DNA of 64,000 nt, from the NCBI GenBank assembly GCA_000980375.1, contig LARD01000001.1:62001-126000 (forward strand), written 5' to 3'. A program made the position numbers and the translations under genes. The stretch is from Clostridium sp. K4410.MGS-306. GTDB lineage: Bacteria > Cyanobacteriota > Vampirovibrionia > Gastranaerophilales > Gastranaerophilaceae. Each line of letters starts with the position of its first letter. Within the stretch, counting starts at the first letter, position 1. This document shows positions 8,446 through 16,655 of this stretch, piece by piece. The notes below the pieces were generated by a model that saw only the letters and a program-made list of their open reading frames with translations, searched no databases and was not told the DNA's origin.

Positions 8446-9648
8446 ATGTTCGTAAAAAATTTAAAATATAATCTTCCGGATAAAGATGGTTTTTTCGGTG
8501 AGTTTGGCGGGGCTTTTGTTCCTGATGATTTTAAAAAAGTTTTAAACAGACTCAATGAAGAGTTTGAAAAAGCAATTGCTGATGAATCTTTTTTGAATGA
8601 CGTTTACGGACTTTTAAAAGATTATTCCGGCCGACCGACTCCTTTGTATTTTGCAAAAAATCTGACAAACCACTATGGTAAAGGAAAAATTTATCTAAAA
8701 AGAGAAGACTTAAACCATACAGGTGCTCATAAAATAAATAATGTTATCGGGCAGGCACTTCTTGCAAAAAGAATGGGAGCAAAAAAAGTTATTGCAGAAA
8801 CCGGTGCGGGCCAGCACGGTGTTGCTTCTGCAACGGCAGCTACTTTGCTCGGGCTTGAGTGTGATGTTTTTATGGGTGAAAAAGATATCATCCGTCAGCA
8901 CCTTAATGTAGAAAGAATTAAACTGCTCGGTGCAAAAGTGCACTCTGTTGATACCGGCACAAAAACTCTCTCTGACGCTTGCGATGCTGCTATTGATTAT
9001 TGGATACGCCACAGTGATGAGGTGTTTTATATACTTGGCTCTGCTGTCGGGCCTCATCCGTATCCTAAAATTGTCAGATTTTTTCAGTCTGTTATAGGTA
9101 ACGAAATAAAGCTCCAGTGTTTTGAAAAAGAAGGAAGACTTCCAAATTACGTTCTTGCCTGTATCGGCGGCGGAAGTAATGCAATAGGGGCTTTTCACGC
9201 TTTTATGGATAATCCGGAAGTCAAATTGATAGGACTTGAGGCAGCAGGTGAAGGTGTAGACTCCGGCAAAACAGCAGCCAGTCTGGCTAAAGGCAAAAAG
9301 ATGATTCTCCATGGTAAAAGACAATACGTTTTGTGTGACAAAGACGGAAATGTCGGTGAATCGTATTCAATCTCTGCCGGTTTGGATTACCCCGGCTGCG
9401 GGCCTGAACACTGCTATTTACGAGACAGCGGAAAAGCTCAATATGAACCGATTACAGATGATGAGGCAGTTGCTGCTTTTGCACGTTTATCAAGATTAGA
9501 AGGTATAATCCCTGCGATAGAATCCGCTCACGCTGTTGCTTATCTTGAAAAGCTCATGCCGCAAACATCAAAAGATGATATTGTTGTCGTAAATCTTTCA
9601 GGCAGAGGCGATAAAGATACAGAAAGGCTTTTGCAGCTTTTGGTTTAA
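8446..9648 (+). CDS. trpB: Tryptophan synthase beta chain
   Basis: Condenses indole with serine, using PLP, to make tryptophan. The 400-residue protein carries the PLP-lysine motif H-T-G-A-H-K-I-N-N, then [10 protein letters not shown], and the phosphate loop G-G-G-S-N-A-I-G, all standard for the TrpB1 class. AAGGAG sits 7 bases before the ATG. No trpA or other trp gene is adjacent, which is unusual because trpB and trpA are commonly paired. It is either a scattered pathway or a salvage enzyme using free indole, a plentiful gut metabolite; the latter is inference. Confidence 0.96.
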   Translation: MFVKNLKYNLPDKDGFFGEFGGAFVPDDFKKVLNRLNEEFEKAIADESFLNDVYGLLKDYSGRPTPLYFAKNLTNHYGKGKIYLKREDLNHTGAHKINNVIGQALLAKRMGAKKVIAETGAGQHGVASATAATLLGLECDVFMGEKDIIRQHLNVERIKLLGAKVHSVDTGTKTLSDACDAAIDYWIRHSDEVFYILGSAVGPHPYPKIVRFFQSVIGNEIKLQCFEKEGRLPNYVLACIGGGSNAIGAFHAFMDNPEVKLIGLEAAGEGVDSGKTAASLAKGKKMILHGKRQYVLCDKDGNVGESYSISAGLDYPGCGPEHCYLRDSGKAQYEPITDDEAVAAFARLSRLEGIIPAIESAHAVAYLEKLMPQTSKDDIVVVNLSGRGDKDTERLLQLLV

Positions 9649-9655
9649 TAATTAT

Positions 9656-10507
9656 TTAACCTTTAACCGCTCCGTCATTTTCGCCTGAGATGAAATATCT
9701 TTGCATTGCAATAAAGAATACAAGTATTGGTATTGTTGCAATTATAGAACCGGCTGCTATAAATCTCCAGTTGGCACTGAACATTCCCTGCAAATCATTT
9801 ACACCAACAGGAAGTGTATACAATGCTTTTTTAGTTAACACAATGCTCGGCCATAAAAACTCACCCCAGGAACCAATGAATGTAAATATAGCAAGCACTG
9901 CAAGCGTCGGCTTGACCATTGGTAAAAGTATTTTCCACCATATTTGAAAAACACTGCAGCCGTCAACAAATGCAGCTTCTTCCATTTCTTTGGGTATGGC
10001 AAGAAAAGCCTGTCTCATTAAAAATATGCCAAATGCGTTCACCGCAAACGGTAAAATTAGCCCGAGATAGCCCATAACAGAATTAACAGAGTCTACCATA
10101 TGAAGTTTTAAAACAATCAAATAAACAGGCAGCATTATTGCCTGAAATGGAATCATTATTGTTGCAAGCGTTGCATAAAATATTGTCTTTTTTCCTCTAA
10201 ACTCCATTCTTGCAAGAGGATAAGCCGCCAGCGCCGATAGTATAAGATTTAATAAAACAGTAAATCCTGCAACAACCATGCTGTTTAAAAAATAAAGCAT
10301 AAAAGGTATCTGGTTCCACACACCCTTAAAGTTTGCCAATGTCGGCTCCTGCGGAAAAAATACAGGCGGGTATTGAAAAATATTTTCACTGTTACCTTTT
10401 AATGCAGTAGACAAAAGCCACAAAAAAGGAAATATTGATAAAAGCGAGACAATTATCAATGTTGCGTGAATAAAAAATCCTCTTGATATACTTTTAAAAT
10501 TTTTCAA
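9656..10507 (-). CDS. Carbohydrate ABC transporter permease, MalG type
   Basis: Inner-membrane half of a sugar or glycerol-phosphate importer. About six membrane segments are evident, starting with L-S-I-F-P-F-L-W-L-L-S-T-A-L-K, typical of MalG/UgpE. The EAA loop that docks the ATPase reads M-E-E-A-A-F-V-D-G-C-S (about residues 185-195). The TTG at 10507 is chosen: GAGG overlapping the upstream stop gives a spacing of 8, while an in-frame TTG at 10543 would overlap the previous gene by 26 bases. It is last in a five-gene run. No solute-binding protein or ATPase gene is present nearby. Confidence 0.88.
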   Translation of the reverse strand: MKNFKSISRGFFIHATLIIVSLLSIFPFLWLLSTALKGNSENIFQYPPVFFPQEPTLANFKGVWNQIPFMLYFLNSMVVAGFTVLLNLILSALAAYPLARMEFRGKKTIFYATLATIMIPFQAIMLPVYLIVLKLHMVDSVNSVMGYLGLILPFAVNAFGIFLMRQAFLAIPKEMEEAAFVDGCSVFQIWWKILLPMVKPTLAVLAIFTFIGSWGEFLWPSIVLTKKALYTLPVGVNDLQGMFSANWRFIAAGSIIATIPILVFFIAMQRYFISGENDGAVKG

Positions 10508-10517
10508 AACTTTTTCC

Positions 10518-11390
10518 TCATAACTGATACTGTTTATTTTCAAACAGTGTAAAATTCAATATTGACATTACTAGTACAATAACAAGCAATATAACAGAAG
10601 CAGCAGAAGCAATGCCGAGATCCAGGTTTTCAAATGCACGCTCATAAATGTAATACACAATGGTTTTGCTTGAATCAAGCGGTCCGCCCTTTGTCATAAC
10701 ATAAATTTCTACAAAAACTTTCATTGCGGAAATTGAAGATATCATTGTAACAAGTCCGATTGTAGGCATAAGATGAGGGAGTGTCACGGTTAGATGTTTT
10801 GTTATGGGGTTGGCCCCGTCTACTTCACACGCTTCATAAAGGTCTTTGGGGACACTCATCAATGCGGAAAGATATATCATCATATAGTAGCCGATACCTT
10901 TCCAGACTGTTACAAGTATCACCGAGTATAATGCAATATTAGGGTCTGTCAGCCATCCGACAGGCTCTATGTGAAACAATGCCATAACATAATTTAAAAT
11001 TCCCTGCTGTGCATACAGCCATTTAAATGCAATTGCTGCAACAACAATAGAAACAATTACAGGAAGGTAAATAAGAATCTTATAAAGCGTTATTCCTCTG
11101 ATTTTTTGGTTAATCATTATGGCAATAATCAAAGGAAAAACCACAAGAAACGGCACTGCTGCAATCAGATAAATAAATGTATTAATCAATACTTTATAAA
11201 ATAAAGGACTTTTTAAAAGTGCCGTATAATTTGCAAGTGAAACAAACGACGGGTGATAAATATTTGTATTGTAATCAAAAAAGCTTAACAGAATAGTTTC
11301 AAAAAACGGTATAAAAAAGAAAAGTATAAGTATTATACCTGCCGGAAGCAGAAACAGATATGGCACATATTTTTTGTAATATTTATACAT
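10518..11390 (-). CDS. Carbohydrate ABC transporter permease, MalF type
   Basis: Partner permease to the MalG-type gene that follows. The 290-residue protein has an N-terminal membrane segment (F-L-L-P-A-G-I-I-L-I-L-F-F-F-I-P) then five more. The EAA loop reads L-Y-E-A-C-E-V-D-G-A-N-P, with the usual D-G-A. Length and layout match UgpA/LacF-type permeases rather than the longer E. coli MalF. It has a 21-base gap to the secreted protein gene upstream and overlaps the ribosome site of the next gene at its TGA. The substrate cannot be told from the sequence. Confidence 0.88.
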   Translation of the reverse strand: MYKYYKKYVPYLFLLPAGIILILFFFIPFFETILLSFFDYNTNIYHPSFVSLANYTALLKSPLFYKVLINTFIYLIAAVPFLVVFPLIIAIMINQKIRGITLYKILIYLPVIVSIVVAAIAFKWLYAQQGILNYVMALFHIEPVGWLTDPNIALYSVILVTVWKGIGYYMMIYLSALMSVPKDLYEACEVDGANPITKHLTVTLPHLMPTIGLVTMISSISAMKVFVEIYVMTKGGPLDSSKTIVYYIYERAFENLDLGIASAASVILLVIVLVMSILNFTLFENKQYQL

Positions 11391-11411
11391 TTTTCTCCTC
11401 AGTGTTCTTTT

Positions 11412-12392
11412 TTAGTTTTGAAGCTCTGTTTTCAGGCATGAGCCGCTTTGAGTGACCTCAAAATTTGTGCTGGTCAATGACATCAGCATTGCACGGTCGC
11501 CGTGGTAATCAACAGACCAGGCTCCAAGATACTTTGGCTTTTCGCCTGTAGCTGCATAAGCGAATACAATTATTCTCTCGGGGTTAAGTGCGTCCCACCC
11601 TACAGGGTAGATATCCCATCTGTAATCTTTTAAATAAAGATTTTCTTTTTCTCTCCAGTAATACTGTATCGCCTCTCTTACTTCCGAAAGGTCTTTGACT
11701 TTTCCTGTTTCCAAATCGTATACAAGTAGATTTGTTCTCCACAGACCTTCGGGTGTGTATGATATTTTTTCTTTTATTGCTATTCTTTTTCCGTCAGCTG
11801 ACCAGTCAACCACAGTAAGCGTTTTTTGAATATCTAAATCAAGAGAATCCATCTGGGTTCTGTGTATGGTTTTTTTAACGTGGTTTACATGTGCCTGCTC
11901 TATCCTGTCTTTGATATTTTTATTCAAATCAAGATTCATTAAATAAAGCTCTGTACCGGCTGTTTTTGTGGAAGGATAGTAATAAACAGTTGAGTAAACC
12001 ATCTTGTCAAACTGCGGGGAAACAACTCCTATTGAATTAACTTTTCTCTTTTTTTTAAGCGCATTCAGATTGATATCTGTTTGACCCGGAGGGTTGTTAT
12101 ATTTTACAAGCAATGTGGATGGATCAGGTAAATCAACAAGTTTTGAGTCTTGTTCAAAATGAGGGGATGGAATTTCCTGATTTTGTGCAGCAGCTTTGTT
12201 AACTGCTCTATAATAGTCCTGCATTGTTTTTGGCATGTTGTTTACAGGCTTGGGGTGTGCTTTTTTGTAGCTTTTCGTCCAGAAAAATTTTGAGGCAATA
12301 TCTCTTTCAAAGTCAAAAGCATAGCTGTATTGTGTATTGAAAACAAACAGGCATAAGAATATTGCCGTGCATCTTAACAATACCTTATACAT
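11412..12392 (-). CDS. Secreted protein with TolB/propeller-like segments
   Basis: 326 residues with a signal peptide ending near Q-Y-S-Y-A-F. The mature part has paired strands such as S-P-Q-F-D-K-M-V-Y-S-T-V and V-D-W-S-A-D-G-K-R-I-A-I followed by L-L-V-Y-D-L-E-T-G-K-V. These resemble blades of TolB/WD40-like propellers (S-P-D-G-x-x-I-A). There are too few repeats to close a propeller alone, so assignment is tentative. It lies 2 bases downstream of the response regulator and 21 bases upstream of the permeases, so it is co-transcribed with both. It could be a sensor-associated or cell-surface protein; no known family is claimed. Confidence 0.6.
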   Translation of the reverse strand: MYKVLLRCTAIFLCLFVFNTQYSYAFDFERDIASKFFWTKSYKKAHPKPVNNMPKTMQDYYRAVNKAAAQNQEIPSPHFEQDSKLVDLPDPSTLLVKYNNPPGQTDINLNALKKKRKVNSIGVVSPQFDKMVYSTVYYYPSTKTAGTELYLMNLDLNKNIKDRIEQAHVNHVKKTIHRTQMDSLDLDIQKTLTVVDWSADGKRIAIKEKISYTPEGLWRTNLLVYDLETGKVKDLSEVREAIQYYWREKENLYLKDYRWDIYPVGWDALNPERIIVFAYAATGEKPKYLGAWSVDYHGDRAMLMSLTSTNFEVTQSGSCLKTELQN

Positions 12393-12394
12393 CG

Positions 12395-13072
12395 TTAAAC
12401 AAGCCCTTCTCTCATTGCAGTAACAGCGGCTTGAGTCCTGTCATCAACATACAGTTTTTGTAAAATGCTGTGTACATGAGCTTTTGCAGTAGCTCTTGTT
12501 ATGAATAATTTTTCGGCAATCTCCGGATTTGACAATCCGTCTACAATAAGGGCAAGTACTTCCATCTCTCTTTCCGTGAGGCCGAAAGTATTTTTACCTG
12601 CTTTGTAGTTTATTGAATCTGTTGTAGTATCTTCTAATTTTTGTTTTTGTACATTTGATAAAACAAGTCTTGCAATAGCGGGGTCAAGCCAGGCAGTACC
12701 TTCATTAACAGCTGTTAGCGCAGCTGTCAGCTGCTGGGCTGTGGCGCCTTTCATAATATAACCGTCAGCACCTGCTGCAAGTGCTGCAAAAACATCATCA
12801 TCGTTATCTCTTGATGTAAATATAAGAATTTTTGAATCAAGGTTCAACTCTTTAATTCGTCTTGTTGCTTCAATACCGTCTATAACAGGCAGTCCGATAT
12901 CCATAAGAATTACATCCGGCAAAAGTTCTTTTGCCATTTCAACACCCTGCTGTCCGTCTTCTGCTTCGCCGACAAGTGTTATGCCTTCGGTTTTTTCAAT
13001 TACAAGAGCTGTTCCCATTCTTATCATCATGTGGTCTTCGACCAGCAAAACTTTTATATCTTTGTTTGTCAT
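12395..13072 (-). CDS. NarL/FixJ-type response regulator
   Basis: 225 residues. The receiver domain (about 5-125) has the acidic pair V-E-D-H, phospho-acceptor in D-V-I-L-M-D-I-G-L-P, and the K of Y-I-M-K-G-A. The LuxR-type helix-turn-helix (about 160-222) reads L-T-E-R-E-M-E-V-L-A-L-I, then L-S-N-P-E-I-A-E-K-L-F-I and A-K-A-H-V-H-S-I-L-Q-K-L. It is a DNA-binding transcription factor, probably phosphorylated by the hybrid kinase 8 bases upstream. The style is close to cyanobacterial NarL regulators. Targets may include its own operon; no binding site was identified. Confidence 0.93.
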   Translation of the reverse strand: MTNKDIKVLLVEDHMMIRMGTALVIEKTEGITLVGEAEDGQQGVEMAKELLPDVILMDIGLPVIDGIEATRRIKELNLDSKILIFTSRDNDDDVFAALAAGADGYIMKGATAQQLTAALTAVNEGTAWLDPAIARLVLSNVQKQKLEDTTTDSINYKAGKNTFGLTEREMEVLALIVDGLSNPEIAEKLFITRATAKAHVHSILQKLYVDDRTQAAVTAMREGLV

Positions 13073-13080
13073 ATTATTTC

Positions 13081-14637
13081 CTAAACTTTTTCCTTAATAT
13101 TCAATGAGTCGGGTATTAATATCGAAAATACGCTGCCTTTTGACACTTCGCTTTCTACCCATATTTTCCCGTTATGTGCTTCTACAATCTGTCTTGAAAG
13201 ATATAAGCCAAGCCCTGTACCGGCAGAGCGTTTTTGGCTTGTTCCCTGCGAGAATCTTTTAAACAGCTTTTTCAAATCTTCTTTTGGAATGCCTATTCCG
13301 TTGTCTTTTACATTTAAAATCAGGTCGCCTTCTTTGTTTAATGCGCTGATGGAAATTTCTCCGCCTGATTTTGTATGATTGAGGGCATTTCCGCACAGAT
13401 TCAAAAGTACTCTTCTCAACTCGTTGCGGTCAGCTGTGATATCAGCGTCTTTTGTATCTTCATATGAAACGGAAATTTTTATGCCTTTTTTATCCGCTAA
13501 TGCTCCTAGTTGAGCTATGCCTTCTTCTATAAAGTCTTTTAGCGAAAAAGTTGTTTTGCACAGGTTCAGTTTTCCGGATTCGTATTTGTAAACTTCCAAA
13601 AGTGCATTAACAAGCCCCAGCATATCTTCATTGCTTTTTTTCATTGTATCAAGCAGTGTTTTTTGCTTGTCACCTATTTCGCCAAGAGTTCCGTCAAGGA
13701 AAAACTGTAATGTTTGTATTGCAGCAAGCAGAGGGGTTCTAAGGTCATGTGTAAGCGTTGCAATAAAATCATCTCTCAGTCTTTCCATCTCTTTTTGCAG
13801 GCTTACGTTTCTTACTACTCCTACATAGTTTATTTCCGTATCATCTTTGCCGTCAGAAGGTATAGGTGCAAAATTGATTTCTACAGGAATATTTTTATCG
13901 TTAATAAAGTTTCTTATTGCAGCGTCTCTTAAAAGCACTTCTTTTTTATCGTTTGTGATTTTTTTCAATTTTGTTTCATCTGAAACAATTAGCTCCTGAA
14001 GTTTTTTGCCGGCCAAAAGATGCTCATCAAGCCCTGTAAGATTTTCAAAAGCGGGATTTGCTTGAACAATTGCTGCGTCATGTGACACGATGACAATACC
14101 GTCTGCACAGTAGTTTATTATTGCACTTAGCTTTGTATTTGATTCCACAAGGTCAGCGGTTTTTTGCATTACAATTTCTTCCAACGAATGCGAGTATTTT
14201 TCAAGCTGTGCTTTTGCCTGAGAGAGCTCTTCTATTTTGTTATTAAGCTCAAAAATAAGACCGCTTCTCTCCAGTCCGTTTCTTATGCTGATTAATAGCT
14301 CTTCGTTATCCCAGGGTTTTTCTATGTATTTGTATATACCTACTTCATTTATCGCTTTTATTGCGTTTTCTTTGTCTGCATAACCTGTTAAAAGAATCAT
14401 GCTTGTGTCGGGGCAAATTGTTTTTGCCTGTGAAAGAAACTCAATACCGTTCATCTCGGGCATCATAAAATCCGAAAGTATCAAATCCGGTTTATTTTCT
14501 TTTATATTTTCGAGTGCTTTTTTTGCAGACTCAAAAAACTCGACATTTGTAAACCCCTCAAGGTTGAGGAGCATTTTTAACGTTGAGAGCATGATTTGCT
14601 CATCATCGACAACAATTATTCGTTTAGACTTATACAT
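13081..14637 (-). CDS. Receiver-PAS-histidine kinase
   Basis: 518 residues, soluble, no membrane segment. An N-terminal receiver (about 3-125) has V-V-D-D-E and L-I-L-S-D-F-M-M-P-E-M-N-G. A coiled coil is at about 128-165 and a PAS domain at about 168-285 (I-I-N-Y-C-A-D-G-I-V-I-V). The dimerisation domain has H-box T-H-D-L-R-T-P, and the ATPase domain has N-x3-N-A, D-N-G-I-G-I-P and G-T-G-L-G-L boxes. All catalytic boxes are intact. Having its receiver first, it may take input from another kinase. ATG 14637 is preferred over the adjacent GTG at 14640 by ribosome-site spacing. First gene of the five-gene run. Confidence 0.93.
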   Translation of the reverse strand: MYKSKRIIVVDDEQIMLSTLKMLLNLEGFTNVEFFESAKKALENIKENKPDLILSDFMMPEMNGIEFLSQAKTICPDTSMILLTGYADKENAIKAINEVGIYKYIEKPWDNEELLISIRNGLERSGLIFELNNKIEELSQAKAQLEKYSHSLEEIVMQKTADLVESNTKLSAIINYCADGIVIVSHDAAIVQANPAFENLTGLDEHLLAGKKLQELIVSDETKLKKITNDKKEVLLRDAAIRNFINDKNIPVEINFAPIPSDGKDDTEINYVGVVRNVSLQKEMERLRDDFIATLTHDLRTPLLAAIQTLQFFLDGTLGEIGDKQKTLLDTMKKSNEDMLGLVNALLEVYKYESGKLNLCKTTFSLKDFIEEGIAQLGALADKKGIKISVSYEDTKDADITADRNELRRVLLNLCGNALNHTKSGGEISISALNKEGDLILNVKDNGIGIPKEDLKKLFKRFSQGTSQKRSAGTGLGLYLSRQIVEAHNGKIWVESEVSKGSVFSILIPDSLNIKEKV

Positions 14638-14690
14638 CACAATATCCTTTAATATAAAGAATATCGTATATTTACAAGCAGGACAAATAT

Positions 14691-14719
14691 TTTACAATTG
14701 TAAAGCAATGTAATATAAT
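14691..14719 (+). promoter_or_regulatory. Promoter with palindromic operator for the Lrp-aminotransferase pair
   Basis: TTTACA (14691-14696), a 17-base spacer and a consensus TATAAT (14714-14719) lie 35 bases before the ATG at 14755. The perfect palindrome TTTACAATTGTAAA (14691-14704) covers the -35 element. Lrp-family regulators commonly autoregulate, so this is a likely binding site. Confidence 0.65.
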
Positions 14720-14754
14720 CATTGAATTAAATGTATTATGGAGAAATTTAAATT

Positions 14755-15237
14755 ATGAGAGACGAATTGCTTTCCATACTTGAAAAAAACAGCAGAATTG
14801 ATTTTAAAGAGCTGGCTGTTTTGCTCGGTGTGACAGAAGAACAGGTACTTCAAGAAATAACAAAACTTGAAAAAGAAAATATTATCGCAGCATATCACAC
14901 GCTAATTAACTGGGAAAAAACAGATATTGAAAAAGTTTCCGCTCTCATTGAAGTAAAAGTTACCCCACAAAGAGGACAGGGCTTTGATCATATTGCAGAG
15001 CGTATTTATAATTATCCGGAGGTTAAGTCTGTCTATCTGATTTCCGGCGGATATGATTTGCTTGTTTCTTTGGAGGAAAAATCACTTAAAGAAATAGCTG
15101 CTTTTGTTTCTGATAAACTGTCTACTCTTGATAGTGTTTTGAGCACAGCAACGCATTTTATCCTTAAAAAATATAAAGACCACGGTACGATAATAAATAA
15201 AACAACAAAAGACGAAAGAGAGATGTTTACTCCATGA
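14755..15237 (+). CDS. Lrp/AsnC-family regulator, probably of the adjacent aminotransferase
   Basis: 160 residues. The N-terminal helix-turn-helix reads F-K-E-L-A-V-L-L-G-V-T-E-E-Q-V-L-Q-E-I, followed by the linker and a RAM ligand-binding domain (about 65-145) with V-Y-L-I-S-G-G-Y-D-L-L-V and I-A-A-F-V. Its stop overlaps the aminotransferase start (ATGA), a tight regulator-target arrangement like AlaR-AlaT of Bacillus. It probably senses an amino acid, perhaps alanine, and controls its own promoter. Amino-acid specificity cannot be read from sequence. Confidence 0.9.
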   Translation: MRDELLSILEKNSRIDFKELAVLLGVTEEQVLQEITKLEKENIIAAYHTLINWEKTDIEKVSALIEVKVTPQRGQGFDHIAERIYNYPEVKSVYLISGGYDLLVSLEEKSLKEIAAFVSDKLSTLDSVLSTATHFILKKYKDHGTIINKTTKDEREMFTP

Positions 15238-16403
15238 GAAATTTCCTTTCCGACAAAGTAACAAGCCTGAAACCATCCGGCATAAGAAAATTTTTTGATA
15301 TCGTAAGCGAAATGAAAGACGCAATTTCGCTCGGTGTTGGCGAACCTGATTTTGATACCCCTTGGTTTATACGTGATGAGGGTATTTATTCTCTTGAAAA
15401 AGGAAGAACTTTTTATACCTCAAACGCAGGCTTAAAGGATTTGAGAAAAGAAATTGCCGCTTATATTAAAAGAACACAGGCTCTAAATTATGACCCTGAT
15501 AACGAGATTATTGTCACAGTAGGCGGGTCAGAAGCTATCGATATAGGCTTGAGAGCTGTAATAAATCCCGGCGATGAGGTCATTATCCCCCAGCCATCTT
15601 ATGTTTCTTATGAGCCTTGTGCACTTTTAGCAGGAGCAAAACCTGTAATCATCAATCTTAAAGCTGAAAACGAATTCAGGCTTACACCTCAGGAGCTAAT
15701 CGAGGCAATAACCGAAAAGACAAAGGTTTTAATCCTTCCTTATCCCAACAATCCAACCGGTGCGATTATGGAACGCGGGGATTTGGAAAAAATTGCAAAG
15801 ATTGTTGTTGAAAAAGATATTCTTGTCATGTCTGATGAGATTTATTCCGCCCTTACTTATAAGGGCAGGCATGTTTCCATTGCTTCTCTTGAGGGGATGA
15901 AAGAACGAACTATTCTTATAAACGGCTTTTCAAAAGCATATGCAATGACCGGCTGGCGTCTTGGTTATGCTTGCGGGCCAAAGGATATAATCAAACAAAT
16001 GACAAAAATCCATCAGTTTGCAATAATGTGCGCCCCTACAACAAGCCAGTATGCTGCTGTTACTGCTCTTAAAAAAGGTGATGAAGCGGTAGAACAAATG
16101 AGACTTTCATACAATCAGCGCCGCAGATTTCTCATGAACGCTTTTAAGGAAATGGGGCTTGATTGCTTTGAGCCATACGGCGCGTTTTATGTTTTTCCTT
16201 GTATTAAAGAGTTTTCAATGACATCGGAGGAATTTGCCACAAAACTGCTTATGGAAGAAAAAGTAGCTGTTGTGCCGGGCACTGCGTTTGGTGATTGCGG
16301 AGAAGGTTTTTTGCGCATATCTTACGCATATTCTCTGGAAAACCTTAAAGAAGCTGTTGCCAGAATACATAAGTTTGTAAACAAATTGAGACAGTCAAAA
16401 TAG
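15234..16403 (+). CDS. Class I PLP aminotransferase (AlaT/AspC-like)
   Basis: 389 residues. It has the fold-type I landmarks G-V-G-E-P-D-F-D-T-P, the N of Y-P-N-N-P-T-G, D of M-S-D-E-I-Y, and PLP lysine in N-G-F-S-K-A-Y-A-M-T-G-W-R-L-G-Y, ending with R-I-S-Y-A-Y that carries the carboxylate-binding Arg. It moves an amino group between an amino acid (alanine, aspartate or an aromatic one) and a keto acid. The Lrp partner favours an alanine role. Translationally coupled to the regulator by a 4-base overlap. Confidence 0.9.
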   Translation: MRNFLSDKVTSLKPSGIRKFFDIVSEMKDAISLGVGEPDFDTPWFIRDEGIYSLEKGRTFYTSNAGLKDLRKEIAAYIKRTQALNYDPDNEIIVTVGGSEAIDIGLRAVINPGDEVIIPQPSYVSYEPCALLAGAKPVIINLKAENEFRLTPQELIEAITEKTKVLILPYPNNPTGAIMERGDLEKIAKIVVEKDILVMSDEIYSALTYKGRHVSIASLEGMKERTILINGFSKAYAMTGWRLGYACGPKDIIKQMTKIHQFAIMCAPTTSQYAAVTALKKGDEAVEQMRLSYNQRRRFLMNAFKEMGLDCFEPYGAFYVFPCIKEFSMTSEEFATKLLMEEKVAVVPGTAFGDCGEGFLRISYAYSLENLKEAVARIHKFVNKLRQSK

Positions 16404-16416
16404 TCATGAAAAAAAA

Positions 16417-16455
16417 CCTCTTTTGCGCAAAATTTAATAATTGGGGCGAAAGAGG
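16417..16455 (-). terminator. Hairpin with T-run on the minus strand, past the aminotransferase gene
   Basis: CCTCTTTTGC (16417-16426) pairs with GCGAAAGAGG (16446-16455) with one wobble. Eight A lie on the left, so only the minus strand gets the T-run of an intrinsic terminator. No minus-strand gene enters from the right, so it may end an unannotated small RNA or act weakly for alaT-like mRNA. Confidence 0.4.
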
Positions 16456-16589
16456 TGAGCACTAAGTACAAGCAATCAGAAGAGTTGAGGATTTACATAG
16501 TTAATATAGCTTGATTAGGGTGTTTTTACATTCAACTAAACTGCAATGTTAAACTTTAATACTTTCGGGTAATAAATGAAAAAATTTAT

Positions 16590-16643
16590 TTGATTTTTGG
16601 TTATGCCCATTGATATAATTGGTTAGATAAAGTTTACGTAAAC
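16590..16643 (+). promoter_or_regulatory. Promoter and palindromic operator before the Gfo/Idh/MocA gene
   Basis: TTGATT (16590-16595), an 18-base spacer and TATAAT (16614-16619) are followed by the perfect 12-base palindrome GTTTACGTAAAC (16632-16643). This sits at about the first transcribed bases and just before the AGGGG ribosome site. A repressor bound there would block the plus-strand run starting at 16656. Confidence 0.55.
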
Positions 16644-16655
16644 AGGGGAATGAAT

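Noticed and set aside
8710..9324. 204-codon antisense frame in trpB
   Set aside because: It lies wholly inside a clear trpB and shows no recognisable domain.
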